Source: Victivallis lenta (lineage in GTDB: Bacteria; Verrucomicrobiota; Lentisphaeria; Victivallales; Victivallaceae). Taken from it: a DNA stretch of 64,000 nt. The notes below the pieces were generated by a model, which searched no databases, was not told the origin of the DNA, and worked only from the letters and a program-made list of their open reading frames with translations. The stretch lies in assembly GCF_009695545.1 (NCBI RefSeq), contig NZ_VUNS01000011.1:93076-157075 (forward strand), given 5' to 3'. Each line of letters starts with the position of its first letter. Position 1 is the stretch's first letter. This document shows, piece by piece, positions 8,521 to 17,578 of this stretch. Position numbers and translations under genes: made by a program.

Positions 8521-10439
8521 GATTTCACCTTCCCCTGGCCGGCAGGCAGGAAGAGGTAGAACGTCGTTCCCTCACCCGGCGCGCTTTCGAGCTGAATCCA
8601 GCCCTGATGATTCGTGACGGTTCCGTAGACCATGGCCAGCCCCATGCCGGTTCCCTTGCCGACCGGCTTGGTGGTGAAGAACGGCTCGAACAGCTTCCGC
8701 TGCGTCGCTTCGGTCATGCCGCAGCCGTTGTCGGAGACGCGGATGAAGAGGTAGTCGGCGGGATTGATGCCGGCCCGTTCCGGCGGCGGCTCAAGCGGAA
8801 CCGGCGAGGCGTCGGCCGGCCCGGCCGTGATGGTCAGAATCTGTTCGCCCTTGTTGTTCGCCATCGCGTCGATCGCGTTGATCATCAGATTCAGCATGAC
8901 CTGCTGGAGCTGGAGCGAATCGGCGCGGACCGGTTTCAAATCGTCCGGCACGTCGACCGAAACCGAGAGGTCGCGCTGCTTGCGCGGCCCGAGCAGCCCG
9001 AGGCTGTTTTCGAGGAGCTGCCGCAGGTCGAGGTCGGTGACCTGGTATTTCCCTTTCCGCGCGAAACCGAGCAACTGGCTGGTCAGGTGCCCGGCCTGTT
9101 CGGCGATGGTCGAGATTTTTTCCAGATGGTTCAGCACTTCGGGATCATCCGGCTGGTGCAGATAATTGATGACGTCGATGTGTCCGAGGATCGCATGAAT
9201 ATAGTTGTTGAAGTCGTGTGCGATGCCTCCGGCGAGCATGCCGAGCGCTTCGATGCGCTGCGAATGCACGAGCTGTTCGGCCAGCCGCGCCTTCTCTTCG
9301 GCGAGCTTGCTCTCTTCGGTGACGTCGCGGCCGATCAGGACCAGCAGCAGCTGCCCGCGAATCCGCATCGGCGAAAGCGAGCAGCTGAGGAGCTTGCTCT
9401 CCGGCGATTTCTCGTCCAGCCGGCACTGGAACCGCACCGGGCCGTCGAGTTCCGCGCCGAGCGTCAGGCCGGGCCGGTCGAGGACGCGCATGCGCGGAAA
9501 GAGCCGCCGGTTGGTCAGCTCGCCCGGATTCGCGCTGCCGAGCAGCCGGGCCGCGGAGAAATTCGCGTCGATGATCCGCCCGTCGCTGGTCAGCATGACG
9601 ATCATCTCGCCGGCGTTCTCGAGCACGAGGCGGTAGCGGTCGGTCCACTCCCGCAGGTTCGCTTCGAGCTCTTTCGAACGGCTGTAGCTGCCGACGAAGG
9701 CGAACAGGATGTCCAGCGGACTTTTGCCGCCGGAACGGATGTCCACTTCGATTTTTGCAAGATAGATTCCGAGCATGACTGCCAGCCAGAACCCGGCGAT
9801 CAGCCGCGCGATGAAATTGCCGTTGAAGAACGAGGCGGGCAGCCCGTAGATGAGCGCGATGATCTGGCTCAGCAGCGCGCCGAGCAGCAGCGCGGTCAGC
9901 AGCGCACCGAGAATGCAGAAGAAGCGCCCGAGGCCGAAGTTTTTGAAACGGGTATAGGCGATCGGCAGCACCAGGAAGTCGAAGAGGTGCGAAAGCGCCA
10001 CGAGGTTCATCGAATTGCGGCTGCCGCCGAGCAGATTGTCCAGCGTGACGGCTTCGGTTCCGCTGGTCAGCGAGAAGCCGTACCAGTTGCATTGCAGCCG
10101 GGTCAGTTCGCCGAGATACAGGTAAAGCCCGAACAGCACGGCCGCGCCGATGATGATCCGCTGCGCCGCCAGCGTTCCCTCCGTAATGTACACCATGAGG
10201 TAGGCGGTCAGGATCGGCAGGAAGATCACGATGCGGCCGACCTCGAAATCGATGGTGCCGAAGAGGACCGTGCGGATTTCGGCAGCACTGACGAAGTGCG
10301 AGAAGAGGAACAACAGCCCGAGGGCCATGTAGAAGGGCGCTTTGCCGATGGCGCGCCGCTGGCTGTACAGCATGCCGAGGCCGACGAAAATGAAGGTCAT
10401 TTCGAGAAAGGTCAGCAGCAGCGCGTGGAAATGTTCCAT
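8517..10439 (-). CDS. Membrane-bound PAS sensor histidine kinase
   Basis: 640 residues. About seven membrane segments fill residues 1-240, followed by a PAS domain at about 265-385 (YRLVLENAGEMIVML, then IDANFSAARLLG). The HisKA phospho-acceptor motif AGGIAHDFNN is near residue 405. The ATPase domain has N box NLMINAIDAM near 518, G1 DNGCGM and G2 GTGMGLAMV near 595. It lacks a receiver domain, and no response regulator is adjacent, so its partner is encoded elsewhere. The signal is unknown. The gene precedes the UPF0489-like gene with a 4-bp overlap. Confidence 0.9.
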   Translation of the reverse strand: MEHFHALLLTFLEMTFIFVGLGMLYSQRRAIGKAPFYMALGLLFLFSHFVSAAEIRTVLFGTIDFEVGRIVIFLPILTAYLMVYITEGTLAAQRIIIGAAVLFGLYLYLGELTRLQCNWYGFSLTSGTEAVTLDNLLGGSRNSMNLVALSHLFDFLVLPIAYTRFKNFGLGRFFCILGALLTALLLGALLSQIIALIYGLPASFFNGNFIARLIAGFWLAVMLGIYLAKIEVDIRSGGKSPLDILFAFVGSYSRSKELEANLREWTDRYRLVLENAGEMIVMLTSDGRIIDANFSAARLLGSANPGELTNRRLFPRMRVLDRPGLTLGAELDGPVRFQCRLDEKSPESKLLSCSLSPMRIRGQLLLVLIGRDVTEESKLAEEKARLAEQLVHSQRIEALGMLAGGIAHDFNNYIHAILGHIDVINYLHQPDDPEVLNHLEKISTIAEQAGHLTSQLLGFARKGKYQVTDLDLRQLLENSLGLLGPRKQRDLSVSVDVPDDLKPVRADSLQLQQVMLNLMINAIDAMANNKGEQILTITAGPADASPVPLEPPPERAGINPADYLFIRVSDNGCGMTEATQRKLFEPFFTTKPVGKGTGMGLAMVYGTVTNHQGWIQLESAPGEGTTFYLFLPAGQGKVKS

Positions 10440-10449
10440 TCTTTATCCC

Positions 10450-11397
10450 TCAGTCGTTGGTTTCCCGTTCCTGCGGCGGATTCATCCGCTGTGCCTGCTT
10501 CAGCCGGATCTCCCGCAGGTGGCGCCTTCTGCCGTACCGGTGCAGCTGCCAGGTGTTCCAGCCGTTGTGCCAGAGCACGTAGAAGGTCGGGCCGAGTGCC
10601 ACGAGCGGGTTCGCGTTGGCCAGCGCGAGATAGATGGTCAGCGTCGTGTTTTTCTGGCCCAGCACCTGACTCGACTCCCGGCGGAATTTCTTCCCGCCGA
10701 GGAACTGCCCGAACCAGAAGTTGAAAGCGCAGATCGCCAGCGAAATTGCCGCGATTTCGAGCAGTACGGTTTTGGGCAGGTGGCTCTGGCCGTGCAGGAA
10801 CGCCGAAGCATTTGCGATGATCAGGAAGATCGCTCCGACCCAGAGGAAGAATGAGAAATTCTTGAGTTTTTTCGGCAGCTCCGTCGCTTTTTTACAGAAG
10901 AGCCGGATCGGAACCGCCGCCGCCAGCGGAATTCCGATGACGACGAGCAGACTCCGGATGACGTCCGCAAAAACGGTCGGCGCCGGATTGCCGATCGCGA
11001 CCGGGATCAGGAACGGGAGCAGCAGCGCCATGCCGAGATTTGTGGTCAGGAACGCGCTGACCGCATATTCGACCCTGCCGCCGAGCAGGTGGACGATGAC
11101 CGCCGCCGCCGTCGCCGTCGGCGTGATGCCGGTGAAAAAGGCGGCCATGGCCAGTTCGCTGCTCCCGAAAATCCTGCACAGGAACCAGCTGCCCATGCCG
11201 ATTCCGATGTTGGCGAGCAGGATGTTCAGGTGCCCGAGCCGCAGCGTCCGCCAGGAGACCCTGACCTGCAGGAAAACGAGGAACATCATGATGACGATAA
11301 GCCAGCGGATCAGTCCGTTCAGCGCCGAAGCCCACGGACAAAGATAACCGAGCACGAAGGCCGCGATCATCGCAGAGGTGCGCAGGTGCTGCATCAT
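10450..11397 (-). CDS. Bile-acid:sodium-symporter-like (SBF/BASS) transporter
   Basis: 315 residues with about nine or ten hydrophobic segments. The segment AFFTGITPTATAAAVIVHLL and the later QKNTTLTIYLALAN correspond to the two broken-helix crossover motifs of the BASS fold, where Na+ and substrate bind. Substrate is unknown; bacterial members carry bile acids, pantoate or other organic anions. The start at 11397 gives an ATGA overlap with the upstream GmhB gene. A longer in-frame extension upstream is antisense to GmhB and was discarded. The C-terminus ends in a basic cytoplasmic tail. Confidence 0.75.
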   Translation of the reverse strand: MMQHLRTSAMIAAFVLGYLCPWASALNGLIRWLIVIMMFLVFLQVRVSWRTLRLGHLNILLANIGIGMGSWFLCRIFGSSELAMAAFFTGITPTATAAAVIVHLLGGRVEYAVSAFLTTNLGMALLLPFLIPVAIGNPAPTVFADVIRSLLVVIGIPLAAAVPIRLFCKKATELPKKLKNFSFFLWVGAIFLIIANASAFLHGQSHLPKTVLLEIAAISLAICAFNFWFGQFLGGKKFRRESSQVLGQKNTTLTIYLALANANPLVALGPTFYVLWHNGWNTWQLHRYGRRRHLREIRLKQAQRMNPPQERETND

Positions 11398-11951
11398 TCC
11401 GCATCCTGCTCCAGTTTCAGGAAGCGGTTCACCGCGTCCTCCAGGTCTTCGGCCACCTCGATGCCGCTGACGTCCTCGTTGCGGAGAACTTCGGCGCCGT
11501 AGCCGGTTTTGACCAGGTAGCAGGCCCGGCAGCCGGCGGCCCGCCCGGCCGCGATGTCGCTCAGCCGGTCGCCGACCATGGCTGAACGGGCCGGGTCGAT
11601 GTCGAAGTCGCGGCAGCCGGCCAGCAGCATGCCGGGTTCCGGCTTGCGACAGCCGCACGGGGAGCCGTATTTCGGGTGGTGCGGACAGTGGTAGAAGCCG
11701 TCCACCCCGGCACCTTCGGCGGCCAGCAGCTCCCGGATTCGTTCATGCACCGCATGCACGTCCTCTTCCGCATACATGCCGCGCGCCACGCCGGACTGAT
11801 TCGTGACCACGACCGCCAGGAACCCGTGTTCGCGCATGCGCTTCAATGCCGGGACGACCCCGGGGAGAATCACGACCTTGTCGGGTTCGAAGAGGTAATC
11901 GACCTCCGCGTTGATCACGCCGTCGCGGTCCAGAAAAAATGCTTTGTTCAT
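11394..11951 (-). CDS. gmhB: D-glycero-beta-D-manno-heptose-1,7-bisphosphate 7-phosphatase
   Basis: 185 residues of the HAD superfamily. The nucleophile motif FLDRDGVIN is at the N-terminus, VVTNQSG gives motif II, and CPHHP...CGCRKP is the zinc-binding loop that separates GmhB and HisB-type phosphatases from other HADs; GDRLSDI is motif IV. It removes the 7-phosphate during ADP-heptose synthesis for the LPS inner core, which fits the LptF/G gene in the same strand run. The start at 11951 has AAGGAA upstream; the longer frame to 12017 overlaps DciA and is not needed. Confidence 0.88.
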   Translation of the reverse strand: MNKAFFLDRDGVINAEVDYLFEPDKVVILPGVVPALKRMREHGFLAVVVTNQSGVARGMYAEEDVHAVHERIRELLAAEGAGVDGFYHCPHHPKYGSPCGCRKPEPGMLLAGCRDFDIDPARSAMVGDRLSDIAAGRAAGCRACYLVKTGYGAEVLRNEDVSGIEVAEDLEDAVNRFLKLEQDAE

Positions 11952-11958
11952 CGTCGTT

Positions 11959-12375
11959 CTATTTCCTTCTTGAGAGGCTGCCGGCCGGAACCAGCCGGAT
12001 CTCCCTGATCTCATCACTGCCCACCGCCGCCGCGATCCGCGCCAGAAACAGATCCAGCGACGGCGTCAGTTCGCGCACCAGCGCGCTGTGGCGCACCTCG
12101 AGAAAGAGCACACCCTCCCGGCAGCGCGCCGGCCTGGCGCATGCCGCGAGCTTGCCGGGAATGATCTCCTTCCAGCGCGTTTCGAGCGTGATGTAGAGCG
12201 CCACATCGCGGTCGATCAGATTCTCGCAAAGCTCCTTCATGACCTCGGCGGCGCTGACCGGCCCGGCGGAGTGGGCCGACAGCTCGAGCGTGCCGCGTTC
12301 GCGCCCGTACCAGCTGCGGAACAGCGGCAGCAGCGTCCGGCGCTGCCGGAACTGTTCTTTGCGCGACTCGGCCAT
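11959..12375 (-). CDS. dciA: DciA (DUF721) replicative helicase operator
   Basis: 138 residues. The core runs from about residue 40 (AAEVMKELCENLIDRDVA, then WKEIIPGKLAACARPARCREGVL) and ends in a basic tail, matching the DUF721 KH-like domain. DciA is the ancestral loader or operator of DnaB helicase in bacteria without DnaC or DnaI. The N-terminal 30 residues are basic and probably unstructured. It sits between a small membrane protein gene and gmhB with 7- and 9-bp gaps. Confidence 0.75.
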   Translation of the reverse strand: MAESRKEQFRQRRTLLPLFRSWYGRERGTLELSAHSAGPVSAAEVMKELCENLIDRDVALYITLETRWKEIIPGKLAACARPARCREGVLFLEVRHSALVRELTPSLDLFLARIAAAVGSDEIREIRLVPAGSLSRRK

Positions 12376-12384
12376 GCTTTCTCT

Positions 12385-12747
12385 CTAGATGTTGATGTTG
12401 ACGCCGAACAGCATGACCGGCAGGAGCAGCGTGTGGACTATGAGCTTTGCAGGCGCTATTCCGCCTTTTATGACATAGACCAGGCCGTGCTTCATGCTGC
12501 CGAAGCACATGTAGCCCAGCCCGTACGGCAGGTAGAAGATCTGAAAGACGTCCTTGCCCATCTGAAGCAGGCATTTCCCGGCGTTGTAGACGCCGCGGTA
12601 GATGTAAGGCGCGGTTTTTTCGGCCGCCTTGATGGCGATGGGGGCGAGGATCGCCAGCGTGACCGGGTCGATCGCTTTCGCTTCGGGCATCGGAAATGCG
12701 ACGGTTACCATGGCGACCAGCAGACAGATTGTGATGATTCTTCTCAT
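12385..12747 (-). CDS. Small exported/membrane protein of unknown function
   Basis: 120 residues. A clear signal peptide (MRRIITICLLVAMVTVAFP, cleavage likely after EAKA) is followed by two moderately hydrophobic stretches, one with FYLPYGLGYMCFGSMKHG and one at the C-terminus (LIVHTLLLPVMLFGVNINI). I do not recognise a family. It lies between murG and dciA on the same strand with gaps of 48 and 9 bases, so an envelope role is plausible from context only. Confidence 0.6.
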   Translation of the reverse strand: MRRIITICLLVAMVTVAFPMPEAKAIDPVTLAILAPIAIKAAEKTAPYIYRGVYNAGKCLLQMGKDVFQIFYLPYGLGYMCFGSMKHGLVYVIKGGIAPAKLIVHTLLLPVMLFGVNINI

Positions 12748-12795
12748 GATCTTCCTGAAATTACGGTTTCATATCGTTCACTATGTCAATAACAC

Positions 12796-13926
12796 TCACG
12801 GCTGCGGCGACAGCCGGGTTGCGATTTCTGCGAGCAGCCGTTCGGCGGCGGCCGGTCTGGCGAGCTCCGCGGCGAGGGCTCCGCGCTGTTTCAGCCGCTC
12901 CGGCTCCGCGAGGAGCCCGGCGAGCAGCCGCTCGATCCGTTCCGGCGTGCATTCGGCGTTCGGGAGCAGTTCCGCCGCACCGTGTCCGGCCAGAACCCGG
13001 GCATTGTCGTACTGATGATTCTCGGCCGCGTACGGGTACGGAATCAGGACCGAAGCTTTGCCGAACCGCGCGAGTTCCGCGACCGTGCTGCCGCCGGAGC
13101 GCGAGAAAACGAGGTCGGCGGCGCCGAGGAACAGCTCCATTTTTTCGCTGCTTTCAAGCAGGAGCGACGGGAAGACGACGTCGCCGTAGGCGTCTCTGAC
13201 CTCGGCCAGCTTCTTCGGCCCGGCCAGATGGAGCACCTGAAACTCGGTTTTCTCCTGCAGCTTCCGAAGCGCCTTCGGCACCGTTTCGTTGAAGATCGAA
13301 GCGCCCTGACTGCCTCCGAAGATCAGCAGCGTCGGGATCGCGGTGTCGAGCTCAACGCCGAATTCGCGGTTGAGCCCGGCGATCGCCTCTGCCCGCGTGA
13401 TTCCGGCCGCCTGTTCGAGCTCCGGACGCAGCGGCATGCCGGTGACCAGCAGCTCGCCGCGGCATTTTTCCGCATTGCACGTTGGAAACGCCGTGGCCAG
13501 CAGCTTTGCATGCCTGCTGAAAAAGCGGTTCGCCTTGCCGACCCGCGCGTTGCCGTCATGCAGGAATACCGGAATTCCGCTCCGGCGCGCCGCCAGAATC
13601 GCCGGCAGCGATGTGAAGGAGCCCATGCCGAGCAGCGCCTGCGGCCGCAGCGTGCGAAGCTCGCGCCGCGCCGCATGGTAACCGCCGAGCGCGCCGCAGC
13701 CGAATTCAAAGAGCGTGCCGATTCCGCGCGGAGACGGCATGCGCGGCAGCGCCACGGCCGGGACGCCGAACGAGGCGGCGATGCTTTTCTGTCTGGCGGC
13801 ATTGGTGCCGGAGAGCAGCAGCAGCGCCCTGCCGCCCCGCTTCTGCAATACGCGCGCCACGGAGAGCCCGGGGTAGAAATGTCCGCCGGTTCCGCCGCAG
13901 GTGATGGCCAGTGTCAGTTCGGGCAT
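12796..13926 (-). CDS. murG: UDP-GlcNAc--lipid I N-acetylglucosaminyltransferase MurG
   Basis: 376 residues of the GT28 fold. The N-terminal glycine-rich loop CGGTGGHFYPGLSVA, the second G loop MGSFTSLPAILAA, the donor-site GGSQGASIFN and the SRSGGSTVAELA plus YPYAAENHQYDNA motifs are all present. It makes lipid II at the inner face of the membrane. Its ATG shares one base with the ftsW stop, so the two division/peptidoglycan genes are coupled. The C-terminus ends normally. Confidence 0.95.
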   Translation of the reverse strand: MPELTLAITCGGTGGHFYPGLSVARVLQKRGGRALLLLSGTNAARQKSIAASFGVPAVALPRMPSPRGIGTLFEFGCGALGGYHAARRELRTLRPQALLGMGSFTSLPAILAARRSGIPVFLHDGNARVGKANRFFSRHAKLLATAFPTCNAEKCRGELLVTGMPLRPELEQAAGITRAEAIAGLNREFGVELDTAIPTLLIFGGSQGASIFNETVPKALRKLQEKTEFQVLHLAGPKKLAEVRDAYGDVVFPSLLLESSEKMELFLGAADLVFSRSGGSTVAELARFGKASVLIPYPYAAENHQYDNARVLAGHGAAELLPNAECTPERIERLLAGLLAEPERLKQRGALAAELARPAAAERLLAEIATRLSPQP

Positions 13927-15170
13927 CACAGCTCCTCCTTGCGCTTCCGGTACTGGCGGAACCAGGGCAGGAAGGAGAGCTTCGCCCGGATCGAATTCTG
14001 ATACTGCATGTTGTAATTCGGGTATGCGTTGTCGAAGGCGATGGAGGCCAGGATTCCGACCGCGATCAGGCTGGCCATGATGTTGCTGCCGCCGTAGCTG
14101 ATGAAGGCTGCCGGCATTCCCTTGGTCGGCGCCGACCCGGTGACCACCGCGATGTTGATCGCCGCCTGGACTGTGATGCCGAGCGTGAGCCCGCACCCGA
14201 GCAGCATGCCGAGGCGCGACCGCGAATTCATGCTGATCCGGAGCCCGTACCAGGTGAAAAAGGTATAGAGCGCCAGGACGCCGAGCATGCCGATGAGGCC
14301 GAGCTCTTCGCCGACGATCGAAAGAATGAAGTCCGTGTGCTGCTCGGGCAGGTACTTCTGTTTCAGGCGGCTCTCCATGAAGCCGACGCCGGTCCAGCCG
14401 CCGGAACCGAAGGCGAGCAGCGAGTTCCAGAGCTGGTATCCGCCGCCTTCGCGCATCTCCTCCGGCCGCAGGAAGGTCGTGACCCGCCCGAGCCGGTTCG
14501 CATCGAAGAAGACGACGTAAAGCCCGGCCAGCACGACGAGCGTTCCCGGAATGGCCAGATAGTACCAGCGCAGCCCGGCCATGACCGAGATGGCGACGGC
14601 GACGGTCAGCACGAGCGCCGTCGTCCCGAAGTCGCGGCCGATCAGGATGCCGCAGATGACCGCCCCCGCGATGCCGACCAGCGGCAGGACGCCGCGGCGG
14701 CCGAGGAAGTTGTTGAAGGTCCGGATATTCTCCGAGCAGTATTTCGCCACGAAGAGCGCCACGGCTATCTTCGCGAATTCGGAGGGCTGCAGCGTCATGA
14801 CCAGACCCGGCAGCCGGATCTTGATCCAGCGGTTCGCCCCGTTGATTTCGGGAAAGCAGAAGGCGGCGATGAGGAGCAGCAGGAAGACGCCGCCCATCAG
14901 GAAGAGACTCCACGACGCGAGCTTGCGGTAGCCGATGACGAAAGCCGCCGCCCCCCCCAGGCCGCCCATGGCGGCCCAGATGATCTGGTTGCGGAAATAC
15001 TTGAGCCCATCGGTGTTGTAGCTGGCCGAATAGAGCATGGTCAACCCGAAGACGACGATCAGCGTCACGACCAGCAGCAGCCCGTGCATCGCGTTGACCG
15101 ATGCCGCGCTCTCCCGCGTATCGAGCTCCACCGGGGCGGCGGGCTCATCGTTCAGGAAAATGCTCCTCAA
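13926..15170 (-). CDS. ftsW: FtsW/RodA/SpoVE (SEDS) peptidoglycan polymerase
   Basis: 414 residues with about ten membrane segments. SEDS landmarks are visible: LYSASYNTDG in the first periplasmic turn, LQPSEFAKIA, GRDFGTTALV, the long loop with EQHTDFILSIVGEELG, and the C-terminal PTKGMPAAFISYGGSN. It polymerises lipid II at the division site, directly upstream of murG and 12 bp downstream of the UDP-GlcNAc pyrophosphorylase gene, so precursor synthesis and septal polymerisation are linked here. FtsW rather than RodA is chosen from the murG neighbour. Confidence 0.93.
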   Translation of the reverse strand: MRSIFLNDEPAAPVELDTRESAASVNAMHGLLLVVTLIVVFGLTMLYSASYNTDGLKYFRNQIIWAAMGGLGGAAAFVIGYRKLASWSLFLMGGVFLLLLIAAFCFPEINGANRWIKIRLPGLVMTLQPSEFAKIAVALFVAKYCSENIRTFNNFLGRRGVLPLVGIAGAVICGILIGRDFGTTALVLTVAVAISVMAGLRWYYLAIPGTLVVLAGLYVVFFDANRLGRVTTFLRPEEMREGGGYQLWNSLLAFGSGGWTGVGFMESRLKQKYLPEQHTDFILSIVGEELGLIGMLGVLALYTFFTWYGLRISMNSRSRLGMLLGCGLTLGITVQAAINIAVVTGSAPTKGMPAAFISYGGSNIMASLIAVGILASIAFDNAYPNYNMQYQNSIRAKLSFLPWFRQYRKRKEEL

Positions 15171-15182
15171 GGGCCGCCTCCG

Positions 15183-16610
15183 TCAATCCAGCGAGAGTTC
15201 CGCGCCGCGGGCGATCTCGGTGAGCCCGTGCGAGGCGACGTAAGCGGCTGCGTCCTCGTCGTCGAAGACCGCCAGCGGCGAAAGCTCGATTTTCGCATCG
15301 ACTCTGCCGTCGGCCGTGCGCGGAATCCGGACGCCGGCCGCTTCGAGCCGCTTCGCGTCGCGCTCGATCAGCATTTCTCGGCAGCTTTCGACCGAATCGA
15401 CCCCGGTCGGATTCTTGGTCGGAGCGAAAACGGAGCTGCGGTCGCCTTCGAGCACCATGGTCCGCTTCGCGAGCGGCATTGCATCGAAGATGAACGATTC
15501 GAGCTTGACCGCATTCGGTGCATCCGGCTTGATCAGGCAGCCGGTGTCGTCCACGTACGGGACCTTCTTGTCGGCACGGTGCCACGGCAGCTTCAGGCTG
15601 CCGCCCACGGTCAGCTGCTCGATGAAGCTGCGCGAAATCATATGGATCGCCGGGCTGCCGGCGATGAAACGCAGCGATCCGTCCGGATTCCGGCTTTCGG
15701 CGAGGGCGGCCGGCAGGTCGCTGTACTCGATGATTTCGAGCCGGCCGTTGGTCACGCAGAAGTTGCCGAGCTTTTCGAACGGGCCGGTTTTGGCCAGCAT
15801 GATGGCGGACATTTCGGACTGTTCAAGGTCATGCAGCCCGAGGAACAGCGGGGAGACCACCGGAACCAGCGGATTGTCGACCTGGAAGTAGGAGAGATAA
15901 TCGACTCCCTCGGATGCCATCCGGTCGAGCGCGCCGGATTTGCGCAGCGCGAGCAGCGTGCCGCCGTGTCCGTCCGGAGAAAGCGAGAGCGACGACTTCG
16001 AAGCGAGCAGCAGCTTGCCGTCGTAACCGCAGGCCGGCATGGTTCCCTGCGTGAAGAAGAACACCTGCTCCGGCGCGAGCCCGAAAAATCCGTTCTCTTT
16101 GAAAAACGCCTCGGTCGCTTCGCGGTTCAGCAAACTGGTCATGATGTACCAGGTCAGCGGCCGGCCGAATTTTTCGCCGGCGCGCCGGATCGACTCGGCG
16201 AAGTACGCGAAAAGCGGCCGGCCGGTGACCGGGCCGATCGGGTAAGTCCCCTTCGGACCGTCGAAGCCGAGCCGGGTGCCCTGGCCGCCCGCGACGGTCA
16301 GGCAGCTGACCTTGCCGGCTTTCAGGAGCTCGACGCCGCGTTCGGCGGCGCGCTTGTAAAGCGCGGCCTGTTCCGCGTCGCGCGGCTTCAGCGGGAAATA
16401 GGGAGCCGGGCCGAGATCGTCCGGAATCGCCGTTTTCGGCTTGCTGAGCACGTAATCGCGGATCAGGTTCGTCATTTCGGGGAAATCGATCGCTTCGATC
16501 TGCCCGGCGAGTTCATCCTTCTCCGCGGCGGAAAGCTCGTTCCAGAAGCGCAGGAGCTGATCCTGCCCGGCGGCCGCGGTTATGTTCAAAAGTTTCTGAT
16601 AGGCGTCCAT
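15183..16610 (-). CDS. UDP-N-acetylglucosamine pyrophosphorylase, UDPGP (eukaryote-like) family
   Basis: 475 residues. The nucleotide-binding signature VAGGQGTRLG followed by PKGTYPIG, the uridine-contact FFTQGTMPAC, and the substrate loop around SYFQVDNPLVP match the UDPGP/UAP1 family rather than bacterial GlmU. It probably forms UDP-GlcNAc from UTP and GlcNAc-1-phosphate; a UDP-Gal/GalNAc preference cannot be excluded. It heads the ftsW-murG group, which fits supply of peptidoglycan and LPS precursors. The promoter lies in the divergent gap before 16821. Confidence 0.88.
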   Translation of the reverse strand: MDAYQKLLNITAAAGQDQLLRFWNELSAAEKDELAGQIEAIDFPEMTNLIRDYVLSKPKTAIPDDLGPAPYFPLKPRDAEQAALYKRAAERGVELLKAGKVSCLTVAGGQGTRLGFDGPKGTYPIGPVTGRPLFAYFAESIRRAGEKFGRPLTWYIMTSLLNREATEAFFKENGFFGLAPEQVFFFTQGTMPACGYDGKLLLASKSSLSLSPDGHGGTLLALRKSGALDRMASEGVDYLSYFQVDNPLVPVVSPLFLGLHDLEQSEMSAIMLAKTGPFEKLGNFCVTNGRLEIIEYSDLPAALAESRNPDGSLRFIAGSPAIHMISRSFIEQLTVGGSLKLPWHRADKKVPYVDDTGCLIKPDAPNAVKLESFIFDAMPLAKRTMVLEGDRSSVFAPTKNPTGVDSVESCREMLIERDAKRLEAAGVRIPRTADGRVDAKIELSPLAVFDDEDAAAYVASHGLTEIARGAELSLD

Positions 16611-16820
16611 GTTTCAAGTGCTCCTTCGTATGAAAACGTCGTCGAAAACGTGTATGATGAAGCGGCTGAAGCCGCCGGATACAATATAGCCCGCCTCGGC
16701 GTTCTCCGCCACTGTTTTTACGATAATTTTGTCATCTTTTGCCGGAGCGGATTGCAAGATGCCCGGATGACGTGTATCTTTAACCGGCAGAAGCGGAAAC
16801 AAATTCGGGGGGACGGGCCT

Positions 16821-17543
16821 GTGGCGAAGAAAACGGAAACGGATGGAAAGAGGAAAAAACGGCTGTGGATCATTCTGCTGCCGGTTCTCGGAGTATTTGC
16901 GGCGCTGTTCGTCGCGGCGTTCTGGATCGCGGCGCTCCTGTTCGGCGGCGAACCGCAGCTTCCGGTCGAACCGCTCAGGCCGGAGGATTTCAAGCTGATC
17001 AGCAAGCTGACCGCCCGCTTTTCAAACGAGTTCCTGAACGGGAAGCCGGAGGAATCCGAGCTGGTCCTCACTCCCGGGGAGATCGCTTCGCTGATCCGCG
17101 TCTCCGACAACGGCGCGCTGCTGAGGATGTTCGGCGGCGGCAGCGGCGGTGGCAAGACGAAGAATTACGACGCGCGTTTCGAGAACGGACGGTTCGAGAT
17201 TCTTTCGCCGGTCCGGACCGGGCTGACCTGGCTGCGGGGCGGCGTCATCATGGTGGATATGAGCGTGCGGCCGGAGAAGGACGGCGACGAACTCACGCTC
17301 GATATTTCGCGGATCAAAGCCGGTTCGATCGCGCTGCCCGGCTTTCTCGTCGACCGGATGCGCCGCCAGTCGCTCGAAGAGGCGCGGAACCTGGAGGAGT
17401 ACCGGCTGTTCGACCGCTGCGTGAAAAGCCTCCGCATCGACGAAGAAAACAATCTGCGGATCGTCTATCGCCCGGCGGAACTGCTGAAGCTGATGCCTCC
17501 CAAAGTGCAGCAGTTCCAGCAGATGATGCGCCGGGGGCGGTGA
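16821..17543 (+). CDS. Membrane-anchored protein of unknown function
   Basis: 240 residues from GTG 16821, which follows a G-rich ribosome-binding stretch (GGGGGGAC); an ATG at 16768 is an alternative. A basic N-terminus and one membrane segment (LWIILLPVLGVFAALFVAAF) anchor it, and the remainder is predicted outside. The body has LTPGEIASLIRV and repeated short beta-rich stretches, without a family I recognise. It is divergent from the UDP-GlcNAc pyrophosphorylase gene, so the two share a promoter region. An envelope role is the only hint. Confidence 0.65.
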   Translation: MAKKTETDGKRKKRLWIILLPVLGVFAALFVAAFWIAALLFGGEPQLPVEPLRPEDFKLISKLTARFSNEFLNGKPEESELVLTPGEIASLIRVSDNGALLRMFGGGSGGGKTKNYDARFENGRFEILSPVRTGLTWLRGGVIMVDMSVRPEKDGDELTLDISRIKAGSIALPGFLVDRMRRQSLEEARNLEEYRLFDRCVKSLRIDEENNLRIVYRPAELLKLMPPKVQQFQQMMRRGR

Positions 17544-17578
17544 GGCGGCGCCGGACGCCTCACCCTGGCCGGAGCGGG

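Noticed and set aside
13911..17543. A 1,210-codon open frame on the plus strand
   Set aside because: Its first 970 codons are antisense to murG, ftsW and the UDP-GlcNAc pyrophosphorylase gene, all with clear motifs. Only the last 240 codons (from GTG 16821) are kept as a gene.
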